The notes under the pieces are model-generated. The model saw only the letters and a program-made list of their open reading frames with translations. It did no database searches and was not told the origin of the DNA. This document shows, piece by piece, positions 23,848 to 35,454 of a DNA stretch of 64,000 nt. Source of the DNA: Incurvaria masculella (taxonomy: Eukaryota; Arthropoda; Insecta; Lepidoptera; Incurvariidae). Position numbers and translations under genes: made by a program. How positions within the stretch are numbered: the stretch's first letter is position 1; each line of letters starts with the position of its first letter. The DNA is taken from NCBI GenBank assembly GCA_946894095.1, contig OX335653.1, forward strand, positions 12,281,001 through 12,345,000, in the 5' to 3' direction.

Positions 23848-24500
23848 AAGTGGGAAAAGGCAAGGACATTATCATCTCTGATTAATCGTGTTAGAATATT
23901 TTTACCCTGTCCACTGCTCGTGTATTGTTTTTTTCTTTCGATTTATAACTGTCTCGGTTTTTAAAAGTCGCTTATACGTACCTATATTGAAATGTATCAT
24001 ACCTTATGTGAGTTATCTATAATGTTAAGTAGCCGTGAATTTTGTTTGTTCGGTTTAGTTATTAGAAACATGTTTGTCCTCATGTTAAATGCACTTTTTA
24101 AATCTGTTTTATTATGCTTCTGCCTAGTTCCGCTCGCCTCTTCTACTGTTAACATGTTTTCTACTTTTTTCTCTGTTCATCCAAGTGGGAAAAGGCAAGG
24201 GCATTGTCACTTGTGATTATTTGTGTTAGAACAATTTTACTTTCTCTACTGCTCATGTATTGTTTTTTTTTAACTGTCCTTTTTTATAAAGTGGCGTATA
24301 TGTACCTACATTGATGTGTATAATAAGTTATTTATAATGTTATGAAGCTGTGAACTTTTTGTCCTGTTTCGTTATTAGATACAAGCTTGCCGTATTTAAA
24401 ATGCACTTTTAAATCTGTTATTATTATCTTTCTGCCTAGTTCTGTTCGCCTCAACTACTTTTAATATGTTTTCTGCTTTGTTCTGTTTTTTCACACTGCT
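23848..24500 (+). repeat. 335-bp tandem duplication between LINE ORF1 and ORF2
   Basis: The block starting AAGTGGGAAAAGGCAAGG at 23848 recurs at 24183 (period 335). Similarity continues through TGTATTGTTTTTTT and a GTTATTAGA...CTGCCTAGTTC stretch to about 24490. The copies have diverged noticeably, so the duplication is old relative to the insertion or belongs to the family. The second copy supplies the upstream ATG of ORF2 at 24466. Confidence 0.7.
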
Positions 24501-27500
24501 GGCGGGTGATGAGGAATCGCCTACAGGGAAAACCTTTTTATTAGTTAATAATATATACTATATACTATATATAATATATATATATATATTTATGACCACA
24601 TTATCCGACGATTCAGATAATTATTTTTCAGTTACCTCGTCTGATGAGTTCTTTAGTGACGATAGTTCTGACAATGGATGTGTTCTTCCACTAGATGAAA
24701 AACTTGACTTCACATTTTCTAAATACCCCAAAAATTTCAATTTTGTACATATCAATGCTCAAAGCATACCCTCTCACTACCCCGATCTTCTCAGGTCATT
24801 TCCAAGCAAACACATCCATGCTGTACTCGTTTCAGAAACTTTTCTTAAGCCTACATTGCCATCTACTTCTTTTTCACTTCCCGGGTTCCAACTGATCCGT
24901 AACGACAGAACTGGAAAAAGTTGTGGTGGTGTTGCCATCTACCTCCGAAGCTGTATTCCTTATTCGATTGTTGCTCAGTCTCCTGCTCAGTATTCGGAGT
25001 CACCAGAATACCTTTTCTTAGAAATCATCGTTAATCACTCCAAAATTCTAATTGGTGTTTATTACAGTCCCAATCTCACTATTAATTACTTCTCATCACT
25101 CGAATCATTCCTTGAGGAACACTGCCCTCAGTACAATCATACTATTATCATGGGAGATTTCAACACCTGTCTAATAAAAAATGACCACCGCGCTAGAAAA
25201 CTTAACTCCCTTGTGTCATCAGTAAATATGAATATTCTTCCCTTGGATGCTACACACCACTTTCCTAATTGTGAACCTTCTCTGCTTGATCTGATTCTTA
25301 CTTCTTCACCTGACCATGTAAGTGAACATGGTCAGCTGACAGCGCCTGGCTTCTCATATCACGATTTAATCTATTTATCCTACAAGGTCCGTCCTCCTAA
25401 GATCAGGCGAAAGGTTCTCATGCAGCGAAATTTCAAGGATATTAATCTGGAGCGCCTAAGGGAAGACGCGCGTGGCTTGGATTGGTCTGCTGTTCTTAGT
25501 TCCTCTTCTACAGATGTTATGGTTGAGGATTTCACCTCCAAACTTACGGCTCTATTTGATATTCACGCACCTCTCAGACCCACACGTGTGAAACATTTAC
25601 CAGCTCCATGGCTAACAGAGGACATTCGGAGAATGATGGTGAAGAGGGATAGAGCCAAGATTAAACTTAAACATAATCCTTCCGATGCAAATCGCACCAA
25701 GTACAGGCTGCTCAGGAATCGGTGTAACAGGATGTGTAGGGATGCCCAAAGACGCCACATTCATAATACTCTCGAAAATAGCTCTCCCGTCAATGCTTGG
25801 AAATTTCTTAAAACTCTTGGAGTTGGTAAAAAGTCTTCTACTGTCAGTAACAACATCGACATCAACGCCCTTAACAGGCATTTCTCCTCTCCTCTCACCA
25901 CCATTGATCAAGTGGTAAAATGTCAAACTCTTCTTCAGCTTTCAGCTTTACCAACTCCGGAGCATGCTTCATTTACATTTCGCCAAGTCACTGACCGTGA
26001 AGTTAAGCTGATCCTGAATTCAATTTCAACAAAAGCTGTAGGTGCCGACTGCATTAGCCTCGACATGCTCTCACCACTGCTGGCCGAACTGCTACCTATA
26101 ATTACATTTATTCTAAATCATTCCCTATCCAGTGGATCTTTTCCGAGTACCTGGAAAAGGGCTTACATCATTCCTGTCCCAAAAATTTCAAATCCTTCTT
26201 CTTTCAGTCAATATCGCCCTATTTCTATTTTACCTGTATTGTCAAAAATTCTGGAGCGCATTGTTCACCAGCAGTTGGCCAGCTTCCTTGCCGGCAATCA
26301 CTTGCTGAACCCAATGCAGTCAGGTTTCCGACCTTGCCACAGCACCGTTACTGCTCTCGTCAAAGTAACTGAAGATGTCCGAACAAATATGGAAAACAAG
26401 AATCTTACAGTCTTAACTTTGTTGGACTTCAGCAATGCATTCAACACAGTGGACTTTGACATCATGCTTGGTATTCTACGAACGCTTAACTTATCTCCGG
26501 CAGTGCTTGACTGGTTCGCGTCTTATCTCTGTGGTCGACATCAGTGTATCAGAATTGACAATGTGTGTTCTGACTGGGCTGATTTAACTGCTGGTGTTCC
26601 ACAGGGTGGCGTGTTATCTCCTCTGTTATTCTCTATATTTATTAATCTAATTACAAATATGTTAACTTCTCTTTACCACCTTTATGCCGATGACTTACAG
26701 CTGTACTTGCATTGCTCCTTTGATAATTTGGCACATACCGTATCAGAAATGAATGTGAATTTGGATCATATCCTAAATTGGACAAAATCATTTGGTCTGA
26801 CGGTAAATCCTATGAAATCACAAGTCATAATAGTCGGCAGCCCTAGACTTGTATCGAAGATTGATCACAATACATTACCAGCGGTAATCTACAATGAAGT
26901 AGTTATACCGTACTCTAAAACAGTAAAAAATCTAGGCATTTTAATTGATGACACCCTGTCATGGGCGCCCCAGGTAAATCTTCAGGATCAGCAGGAAAAT
27001 CTTTGCTGCCGCCCACTCTTTAAAACGCTTACAGAGTTTCCTTCCAATCCGTACCAAAATCACGTTGACGCAAACTCTCCTACTTCCAATTTTAGATTAT
27101 GCAGATGTGTGCTTTTTGGATTTAACTGAAGTTCTCCTTGATAAATTGGAACGTTTACAGAATCTCTGCATTCGCTACATATATGGTCTGCGTAAATACG
27201 ACCATGTATCGCAGTACCGTCGTCAGCTTAAATGGCTACCCATTCGTTATCGAAGGAACTGTCACATACTCACTCTTCTTTTTGGGGTCTTAAATAACCC
27301 TCACTCTCCTGAGTACCTTCGTTCCCGATTCTTGCACCTATCTTCACACGGTCTCCCTCTACGTTCTAGCGACGACAGTATCCTTGCGATTCCCCGCCAT
27401 ACAACTTGCTTCTTTTCCAACTCCTTCACTGTACATGCAGTACGTCTGTGGAACTCGTTGCCTTCCTCCGTCCGCTCTTGTCAAACTATCGGCTCTTTCA

Positions 27501-27538
27501 AGTCGAGAATCAAGGAGTTTTATTTAAATGAAATCTGA
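24466..27538 (+). pseudogene. LINE ORF2: endonuclease and reverse transcriptase, single frameshift
   Basis: The frame from 24466 runs 887 codons. An in-frame ATG at 24592 (residue 43), after a TA-rich run, is a more likely start. APE-type endonuclease motifs are HINAQS (residue 95), SETFL (123) and MGDFN (229). Reverse-transcriptase motifs are LLDFSNAFN (653), GVPQGGVLSP (710) and LYADD (739), followed by NLGILIDDTLSW. Near 26985 one extra base, or two missing, shifts the frame. The C-terminal part (WNSLPSSVR...FKSRI) continues in the next frame to the stop at 27536-27538. The product would nick target DNA and reverse-transcribe the LINE RNA. This copy is probably dead unless the shift is an assembly error. 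Confidence 0.8.
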
Positions 27539-27925
27539 ATATACTATTTTTATCGCTGTACATCTTTCTTTTTATTATCATCAAAGAAATAGGTATATAT
27601 TTTTGTTTTGTTTTAATTTGTTCCTAAATTGTGGATATACAATATATATTTTAGTATATTGTATTATATATATTAGTTTATTTTATTCAAAGTATGCTTG
27701 TATTGTCATGTAAATTATGGTTTATGTATGTTTATACTGTATGTATATATTTTTATTTTATTTGCTTTATTATTTTCCTTTCAAATTGCTATTGTGTACC
27801 TACCTACAGATATTTTAGATTGTCTCTCCTCATCACCCCAAAGGTTGACTGGAAGAAATCACTCCTAGTGATAAGTCCGCCTTTGTGCAATTTTGTTGTT
27901 GTTTCGAATTGTTTTTGTAAAAACT

Positions 27926-28050
27926 TGCAACTAATCGTCAGATGTAATCACTCTTTTGCCTGTTCACCTGCTATTCACCTAGCCAGGTATTTACCATAGT
28001 AACCCTTCATATCAATCCATTCATAGTATTCGTTTCATAGTAATCCCATA
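27926..28050. other. fragment of an inverted-repeat MITE
   Basis: TATTCACCTAGCCAGGTATT followed by TACCATAGTAACCC at about 27970-28004 matches one end of the MITE seen at 46003-46345 and 54455-54582. Only the end is present. Confidence 0.45.
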
Positions 28051-28122
28051 GAAAGTGAACGACTGTACTACCTCGGACAGGGGTAGGTAGAGGTAGGGGA
28101 GGTAGTACAGTCGTTCACTTTC
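28051..28122. repeat. perfect 24-bp inverted repeat (hairpin)
   Basis: Arm 28051-28074 (GAAAGTGAACGACTGTACTA plus CCTC) is the exact reverse complement of 28099-28122, with a 24-base purine-rich loop. The transcript would form a microRNA-sized hairpin. The right arm begins GAGGTAG, the let-7 seed sequence, but the rest differs from let-7. It may be a MITE remnant or chance. No expression evidence is available here. Confidence 0.6.
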
Positions 28123-28553
28123 ATGTCGCTACACTACGGTCGGAGGAAACAAGGAACGACTCCAAACATCTAGTTTCGGTTATCACCTGTAGACGGTGCA
28201 TAATGTGGTATGAGAATATTTACCAACTAAAGAAAGCATCGTTATGAATGATTACCTCTAAAATCATCGAGAGGAAACCAGAGAACTTATAAAATCATTA
28301 GACTACGCTTCATAGTCATGTCATGTCCCACGAATGTGTAGCGTCCCGTTACCCGCACTCACCTATTCACGTCTATTAATTAAATCACATCTATAACACG
28401 GATCGGGTTATTCTGAATGCGCCTCGTCTGTGCGCAAGGGCACTGGACCAAGCCGATGGAAAAATCTATCTTGTATTTTAGTTTAACATTTTTAACACAA
28501 CATGCTATGATAACATCTAAAATTCATGATACTTTTGAGATTACCGCGGTTGT

Positions 28554-28750
28554 TAGACATGTTTGAAAAATGTTACGGCTTTTCACGCGGCAGGATGAGA
28601 CATTCTCCGACGTTTCGGCCGCTATTTTCGTCTGCTGCGTACGAACGCGGCGGATGCCTCCTTGACAACGGGCTGAATGATTGGCACGAAACGTCGGAGA
28701 ATGTCTCATCCTGCCGCGTGAGAAGCCGTAACATTTTTCAAACATATCTA
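28554..28750. mobile_element. foldback MITE with TA flanks
   Basis: Arms of about 62 bp (28556-28617 and 28687-28748) are reverse complements with two or three mismatches, flanked by TA on each side. Frames reading outward on both strands start with the same peptide (MFEKCYGF...) purely because of this symmetry. Tc1/mariner-type origin is inferred from the TA flanks. Confidence 0.7.
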
Positions 28751-29539
28751 AAATTCAATTTCAAAACTATCAACGCGTGCAAGATGCTCCGCGCTGCATG
28801 TCGGTCGATTGGACCGGACCAACCTATTTGCTCTACAACATTTTTGCTAGTCAAAAAAATAAACTCTCAACGCATTCCGTAATTTAGTTTTAAAGAGCTT
28901 TTTGCTTAAAATGAGTCTCGTAACAATACAGCCATTTCAACATCAACGCTGGCCGTTAGCTTTTTGCGAGGCAGCCTCCTCCGCACCGCGCTGCCTTCGC
29001 AGCCGACGGCAGCTACGGAAATTATGTACGAGTAAAATCAACCAACTTTCCTAGAATCTCAAGAGAATCACAAAAACGGTTCGTGGGTTTTTAATCTGGG
29101 TTCCGGCTTTGAGTAAAGCCGCTATTTTTATTCCACTCTCTTCGTAAGGTCTATGCGTGTATCGGGGTAGAGTACACAGTTGTTAGGCGCGGTAAGGGCT
29201 CGAGAGGATAGCACCCACAACATTGCAGCAATTTGGTTGGTTATGTTCTTAGGAATTTACCAATGGGAAACAATACTACTTATATATCACGACAGACGGC
29301 GTTGTATTAGGTGACTCGACCTAAAGACGGTAAAAGAAGTTAAAGACGGTTAAAATGTTGCTGGTAATAACTGCCCGAGGTGGCCAAGTGATAGAGCGAA
29401 ATGGCGGGCGTTGGAGAAGGCTTACGCTAAGCAGTGGATGGCAAAGACCTGAAATTATGCATTGAACCGTCTCAATTTAACGAATTATACGAAAAATAAG
29501 TTTAAATTGAATTCGTAAAAAACCCTTGCAGCAGTGAGC
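28751..29539. other. no gene; small LINE-like relic
   Basis: At about 29385-29450, CGTTGGAGAAGGCTTACGCT followed by AAGCAGTGGATGG resembles the 3' UTR phrase of a common lepidopteran LINE (GGAGGAGGCCTATGTCCAGCAGTGG type). The rest has no recognisable content. Confidence 0.35.
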
Positions 29540-30112
29540 ATGGAAGGACGGGAGTAGCAGCCGAGACAAGTTTGTATGGAAGCGGCGTGGCCAGTTTTTC
29601 ATACAAAAGGCAGCGGCGGCGCCGACAAGTCAGTTCAATTACGAATTCGCTTACTAATATTTTTTTCCCAGTTCCAACGACACGTAAGAACTTCACAGCA
29701 CGCTATTTAGTGTTTTATTTATTTATAAGACACAGAAACAAATATACAAATACGTCAGCACAAAAAATACTTGAGAGGATAATGAGGTGATCAAGTTCTA
29801 TTTACTAGCTCGTGCCGGTTTGCTCTTGACTGAGGATTAGTTTTCTGATATTTTTCACATTAAATAAATCAGCGGAGAGCTGTACGTTTCAGTTTTTTTG
29901 ATAAATAAACTAATATCCGTGATTACGCCCCTAAACATTTATTTACAAATATAAAAAGACGTATATCTTGGATAGAAGTTTATCAAAAAACCCAATTATA
30001 GCAAATTGGACGTTTTGGACTAATTCGGGGCTACTTCCGCCATACGAATGAGTTTTGATCGCTGCTCCCGTACTTCCATGCTCGTTGCCTTCCATACACC
30101 AACACGGAGGTG
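29540..30112 (+). repeat. GC-rich dispersed repeat, interrupted by an AT-rich repeat
   Basis: 29546-29715 (from GGGAGTAGCAGCCGAGACAA to CCAACGACACGTAAGAACTT and beyond) and 30035-30110 (CATACGAATGAGTTTTGATC, GCTCCCGTACTTCCATGCTC) match, in order, the reverse complement of 49130-49405. Between them, 29776-29995 is a copy of the GAGAGCTACGTC repeat, so the second element inserted into the first. No coding function. Confidence 0.6.
29776..29995. repeat. GAGAGCTACGTC-family repeat nested in the GC-rich repeat
   Basis: Contains GAGGATAATGAGGTGATCAA, TTCACATTAAATAAATCAGC, GGAGAGCTGTACG and a TATATCTTGGATA segment, all shared with 21886-22165 and 31470-31720. Confidence 0.5.
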
Positions 30113-30303
30113 TCTCTTTACTAAGACAGTTTCTTTATAGTATGTACACTTTTTATATGTCATTTTCACAATAATTCAGGCCTGGTGCCATTCCAGTTAT
30201 CCCTATACAGGTTCGTGAGGTCCCTTGAGTAAGCGAAGCACCTGGCAAGACGGCTTTCGCAGCACAAAACAAAACAGGATTACATTTAACATACACGACC
30301 CCT

Positions 30304-30850
30304 TATAGACTAGGAGGTCGCGACAAAAATGGTAACGATAACGTAAATGGCTAAAACTGCGTTCACAGGATAAATACCAACCCTCTGAAGCTAAATATGT
30401 CTGTCTGCCTGCGCTAAGTGGTTGCGTTACCTAGATAAGGCGCCTGAAAAAGTAGTTATCGTTACAAGAAAAATACATGACAAGACTTTCATGTTGCAAA
30501 TGATGCAGCAGACTTAGTAATACCAAAACCGAACAAATCTTTGGTTGCGTTTCGTAATTAGAGGCGATTTAAGTTACGGATATAACTTTAGGTATATTTA
30601 AGTATTTAATTAAAAAACCGACTGGTTATTGTTGTATAATTAGTAGGTATCAATATTCCTAGACAATCAGTATATTCATCAGCAGGTACATACCAACATC
30701 TATTTTATACAGCCGATCTAGAAAACGCAACCACTTGGCGCAGGCAGACTGAAGTCTTCAGGTCAGAAGAACTTGGTCTCTAACATGTGAACCCAGATTC
30801 AGCCATCTACCTTATCGTGACCAAAAATGTCGTAACCTCCCGGAATATTA
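30304..30850 (+). mobile_element. TA-flanked MITE with long inverted ends, copy 1
   Basis: Starts TAGACTAGGAGGTCGCGAC followed by AAAAATGGTAACGATAA. The right end (ATCGTGACCAAAAATGTCG, then a CCTCCCGG stretch) is its imperfect reverse complement. Inverted homology extends inward through the GGTTGCGTT...GCAGGC blocks for about 150 bp. Copy 2 at 60011-60560 has clear TA duplications, pointing to the Tc1/mariner superfamily. No transposase. Confidence 0.7.
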
Positions 30851-31079
30851 AGATCATATCATTTTGCAAGGTTCAATTGTGTTTTTATCAAAACGTATAA
30901 CACATATGTCTGTTTAGATTTTCACTCTTGTTCGACATAATTGATGTTAAACTTTTATACTGTATATCCGTAAAAGTCAAGTCTTATAACAAAGAGGCGG
31001 AAAACTATTTCGAAGTCTAAAAGTCTCAAACGTTGAAAAAGCCAGAGGCCAGCCCTGGCGCCCGGGCCGCGGAAGGAAA

Positions 31080-31138
31080 ATGGGTCGCACGGTCGTTCAC
31101 TCCGTCACCTCAATGGGCCTTTCAAACGTCGCCGTCTG
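31080..31138 (+). other. candidate short first coding exon
   Basis: A CpG-rich block has GGAAAATGGG around the ATG at 31080 (A at -3, G at +4). It then has 19 open codons to CCGTCTG, immediately followed by GTGAGC, a good splice donor. I do not recognise the peptide and cannot see the next exon. Chance is quite possible. Confidence 0.2.
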
Positions 31139-31469
31139 GTGAGCTACTCCGGGCGGCCACCTACCTTACTTACCCATTCCACATCACAAGTACAGTGACA
31201 TACATCAGCTAAGTATTCGAACGGCATTCTTCAGGTGAGCATATTTAAAATAACACACAACGGGAAGACATATGCGCAATTTGGCAATTATTGCGGGAAT
31301 TTGGATACAACTCGGGAACTGCGTGGTTCGTAAACATATGGCTGGAGAGAAGGGACCTTTCTTTCGTTCCATTCGAAATTTGAAATTAATGGCGCGGTTC
31401 ATTTGTTTTTTTCTATGTTTCTCTAAAGCATTTTTTAGTAGTGTCGAGAAGAGAAGTTTTTTTTATAAC

Positions 31470-31720
31470 TATACTTCTATCTATGATATACGCCTATTGG
31501 TATTTGTATACAACTTTTTAAATGCATATATCGCGGATATAGTTAATGTATCAAAAAAACGAAAGCGTGCAGACGTAGCTCTCAGTTGATTTATTTAATG
31601 TGAAAATTTTCAGAAAAATTGTTCTTATTTTGACTGAGGAAACAGGCATACATTGTATGTAACTTGATCACTTCATTATCCTCTTAATACAATGTCCACT
31701 AGCTGTTGAGTTCTCGTCGT
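31470..31720. repeat. GAGAGCTACGTC-family dispersed repeat
   Basis: Contains GATATACGCC, ATCGCGGATATAGTTAATGT, GCAGACGTAGCTCTCAGTTG and GACTGAGGAAACAGGCAT, all shared with 21886-22165. It ends near ATTATCCTCTTA (31678). Confidence 0.55.
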
Positions 31721-32099
31721 GTGGTTTGAAATGGTTCGCGCCACATGTGAAGTTTCAAATTACTGAATAAAAACCTCGACTTTTGGAAAGTCATGACGTG
31801 TGACGTTTTTTACGTGGGTTTTCGACAAAACGTTGTTGCAAACGTTAAGCAAGTTGTACAAAGAAGTCACCTAAAAAAGATTTCTATACAAAATAATGCA
31901 TTCATTTGTTAGTTGTTTGGGTCGTCTGCACAAGGCGTTGTTTGATCTAAGCTCCCCAAATATGCTCTTTAACATCCAGACCAACGCTAATACTAGGCGA
32001 AACGACAAACCCGAAGAGTTTTTAAATCATTCCCGATGGCATAGCCGGTTCGAACAAGGAACAACAATACGTAAACGGCGACTGTACTGGGTCTGTACA

Positions 32100-32900
32100 C
32101 AACGCGGCGGTTGCATGTAGGCGTCGCGCACCGCCACCGGGTGAAAGTAGGCGGGAGCGCCGCTAAATAGGTCACCGGGCTGTTGCTCCGAGTGAATCAC
32201 ACCTGCGGCGCTGCGGACACCGCTGCCGCCGCGCCGCGCACCGTCCCATTACACACTATCACAGACCGGCTATTCCGTTAAAGTCCCGTGAAACTAGCAT
32301 GCAGTGGTGTGTTTAGTCGTGTGCTTTAATCGTGCAAATGTCACTACCTCGTGCTCAGTTTGTGACTGAATCGAAAAAACTGTTATTGTTGCTCACTATC
32401 TTGAGCTTACTGACTTAACTGGCGTGTAAAAATAAGGGAGAGAATTAGATCAATTCTGCACCAATCGAAATGGTGACCACCGCTAACCAGTAAGAGAGCA
32501 GATATTGTGACATAGAACACCTATGATTGAAGCGTTATAGGAGATTATCTCCTAATTCGACTACGGTGAATGTTTAAACTCTCTCATGCTCGTCCAAATG
32601 GAAACAGTGGTTCCCTTCCCTTCCCTGTGTCGAACGCTTTCGTGCGCTTTCTCGAGCACGTTAATGGGTGTGGCGGAGGTGCGGAGGTGCGGCGGGGCGG
32701 AAGCGGTGGAGGCGGCGGAGGCTGCAGGAGAAAGTCGGTCGGCGGGAGGTGTCCTTGGAGGGCCTGCGTTCGATGCGTAGGGCCCTCTCCGAGGTCGCGC
32801 CAGTCACCACCTCACTCACACATTCAGGGAGCCGACATTCATGGTTATTCACCTCCGGTCCGGGTAGCTACACCGTACTATCATGCAGCTTGGTTTCAAT
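32100..32900 (+). promoter_or_regulatory. GC-rich segment, possible promoter or 5' UTR
   Basis: Two CpG-rich blocks (about 32110-32260 and 32650-32840) surround sequence resembling an insect 5' UTR (GTGGTGTGTTTAGTCGTGTG near 32311). Overlapping Gly/Arg-rich frames on both strands at 32570-32990 reflect GGC/GGA composition, not a protein. No TATA box or clear start codon can be fixed. The promoter reading rests on composition only. Confidence 0.2.
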
Positions 32901-33000
32901 CGATGATATAGCGCCAATCGGTACGACCATAGCTTATTTATTTCTTTGTTCTATTCGGACCTTGACGAAAATTAGGTTGCTGCTCACTTGAATTATTAGG

Positions 33001-33076
33001 AGGCATATAGATATTACATAAGTAATATCTATATGTAAAATCTATTATGTATTACATAAGTAATATCTATATGCCT
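33001..33076. repeat. nested palindrome cluster
   Basis: GGCATATAGATATTACATAA at 33002 and its reverse at the end of the block form an outer inverted repeat. The inner TAGATATTAC-ATAA-GTAATATCTA is itself palindromic and partly repeated at 33051-33072. The whole can fold as a cruciform. It may be a small foldback element. Confidence 0.6.
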
Positions 33077-33487
33077 ATAAATAGCACAGCCCTTCACTTG
33101 TAATGGTATATGCTTTTAGTCAGGCAAGCCAGTTCCCCATAATTTCGCATACAAATTGTATACGACTTTCTTTTAGGTCAATAGTTCGATCCATATGGAA
33201 CCCTAGGTACACAATTTATACAAATAGACTAGAATCTATCCAATCAAAATGTATCAAGAATCTTAATTAAAGAACCTTCCAAAAGTTTAACTCCATTTAA
33301 GAATCTCGACATTATCACCACATACTACCACTTGAAGCGCGTAGGGAACTTGCTGATTGATAACTTTTAGTAAAAGTAGAGAACGGTTTGAATGACTGTC
33401 CGGATCTACTTGCATGCATTCAGGTTCGTGTGCCGAGCCGTGCTACCAAAAATATTCCTCCAGAATAACCTCTAAATGTTGATCTAC
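33077..33487. other. no recognised gene or repeat
   Basis: AT-rich. Nothing supported. Confidence 0.3.
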
Positions 33488-33619
33488 GCCCGTTGCCACC
33501 ATCCTCCAGCTACAAAATCCCAAAGTTACTTTTCGGTTACACCATACAAATATGGCATGTAACCGAAAGTTACTTATCGGATTTTAGGTAACTGGCGGTG
33601 GTTAAAACAGGGGCTAGTG
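33488..33619. mobile_element. short foldback element (GTAACCGAAAGTAAC family), copy 1
   Basis: CCAAAGTTACTTTTCGGTTA and CATGTAACCGAAAGTTACTT face each other around a short loop, with outer complementary blocks CCTCCAGCTACAAAATCC and GGATTTTAGGTAACTGG. Copies 2 and 3 lie at 38648-38753 and 46120-46253. Non-coding MITE; class undetermined. Confidence 0.6.
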
Positions 33620-35454
33620 AAATCGAAATACAGGCAAAATTCATTTAAGTGGCGTGCAAGTAACACTCTTAATCTAAAATATAACCACCTCGACCTATTT
33701 TGCATGAACTTTAAGAGCATCAAAAAAGTAAATATTAATTATTTTGGAAATGAGCTATAAGAAAAGCGTAAACTCATTAAACCCTGCAATATTATTATTA
33801 TTATTTTAGCTCTTCAACTGTGGAAAATTCATTTATTTCGTAACCCCCTTTTATATAGATTTTTTTGCTACGTGATGCTTATAATTGACTTAACGTTCGA
33901 CGACTGAATCTTTTTTTTTATTTGTATACTCAACTGTGAGAATATGTAACTGGTGTTTATTTTTATGTATGAATGCACTGTTGTTTCTCTGAATAAATAA
34001 AATAAAAATAAAATTAAATAAATCTCAAATTTCCTTCTCAATCTTTGTCATTTTGTATAATAACGTACAAGAATGAGCCCAAAAGTAATAATCTCTGAAT
34101 GTTTACGATATTTGGATGGATACGTTTATACCGTGATTTCATGTTATGTTGTCGGTATTATAAAAATAACTATTTATGAACTAAGAAACATCAACACCTA
34201 AGAGCTAATGCTATTAAACAAGATGATATAATTAGAAATTATAATAAGGTAATTAACATATTGATTGCACTACACAAATCTCGATGAATTTAAATAAAGT
34301 TCATCATTTACGGACTCAAAAATTACCAAACTGACAAAACAAATTAATAAACACACAAATTGAGTCTACACGCAAGTGCACGAGGCGTTGAATGGGGGGA
34401 TTCAATCGTAGCAAAAGAAAAAAAAACAATATTCCGCATGAAATCTCAGAAGCCACAATAGGTAACGATGCAAGCGGAACGGAACTAGCCGCCGACAAGT
34501 GCTGCCGCGATAAACAAGGGCGGGTAATCATCGTACATTTGCTGTGAAAAATTGCAGTGTCTAGGAAGGTGCGCCGACGCTGATTCATGACTTAATTCAT
34601 ATTGCAATATGCGCGGGCAATTTAATTCAATTAAACCGAACGCACGGAGCGCATGAATAATTGTCCACCGGGAAAATATTGCAATTCTCATTGGCATTAT
34701 AAGTAATATAGTCGCCCATTAGGTGTGTTCGCTCTCAGATATATTTCTATGCATTACAATTATTATCGTGCAATCAACGGTTGCATCGATGAGTTCGAGA
34801 TTTAAGCATTCAAAGAACAATTGATAATTTGAAAACATTTGACGTCCTTAATTTGTGGAGCTTATATCTGACTAGTATTTGGCGCGATAGTACTAAAATA
34901 GATTTATTATTTTGTAAAATTCTAACTTTTTTATAGAGTTATGTATCCTCCATTCGGAAGGTTCACATCAGCGCAGCAACGCGCTATGCCTATATGCTAC
35001 TATGTGAACAACACAACGTATATAAAAATGTAATACCCATTTGAGATAACACAACGGTGAACTTACGGTCGAAGCTCGACAGTTGCGTAGTCTCTTACCT
35101 GAAACAATGAAGAACATTATGTTAACAACTCCAGAACACTTGCACAACACACAAAACGCAACACACTATTTCGCTTCGCATCCTACTGGTTACCAGAAGT
35201 TGATAAAATGTAAAAACTTAGGCTAAGGAAATTCCATGAAATTAAAAAAAATGCAATGGGAAATAAGAGGGCGACAGAACTTTTGGAGACAATGCTATCA
35301 CGACCGACACTAAAATGAGTCGGCACTGAGCCACGAACTGCACAGTTGCGGAAACAATACGGACCGACGGACCTCGAAAGTTGATCAAAAATATTTGTTG
35401 GCATTTATCGAATTGATATGTAATAAAAACCATTTTAGAGTAATATTTTTTTAT
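33620..35454. other. no gene; LINE-like tail and a possible regulatory stretch
   Basis: About 33910-34022 ends in GAATAAATAAAATAAAAATA, a LINE-like 3' tail. At about 34480-34800 a stretch rich in homeodomain-type cores (TTTAATTCAATTAAA) and short GC blocks looks less random than its surroundings and could be a conserved regulatory sequence, but comparison with other species would be needed. Short frames here are uninformative. Confidence 0.25.

Larger units (their letters stand above)
22720..27925 (+). mobile_element. non-LTR retrotransposon (CR1/L2-like, Jockey superfamily)
   Basis: Nearly full-length LINE of about 5.2 kb with ORF1 (22839-23582), an 880-bp spacer, ORF2 (24466-27538, one frameshift) and an AT-rich 3' UTR. 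The 3' UTR contains GGTTGACTGGAAGAAATCAC and ATAAGTCCGCCTTTGTGC at about 27843-27892. The same 3' block is found inverted at 61010-61165, where it ends in a short ATTC repeat, which helps define the 3' end. No LTRs and no RNase H domain are seen. The 5' boundary is uncertain. The clade (L2, Daphne, Kiri or CR1) is inferred from motifs only. Confidence 0.8.

Noticed and set aside
32570..32991. Overlapping Gly/Arg-rich frames (64-113 codons)
   Set aside because: All phases are open over a GGC/GGA-rich patch; composition explains them.
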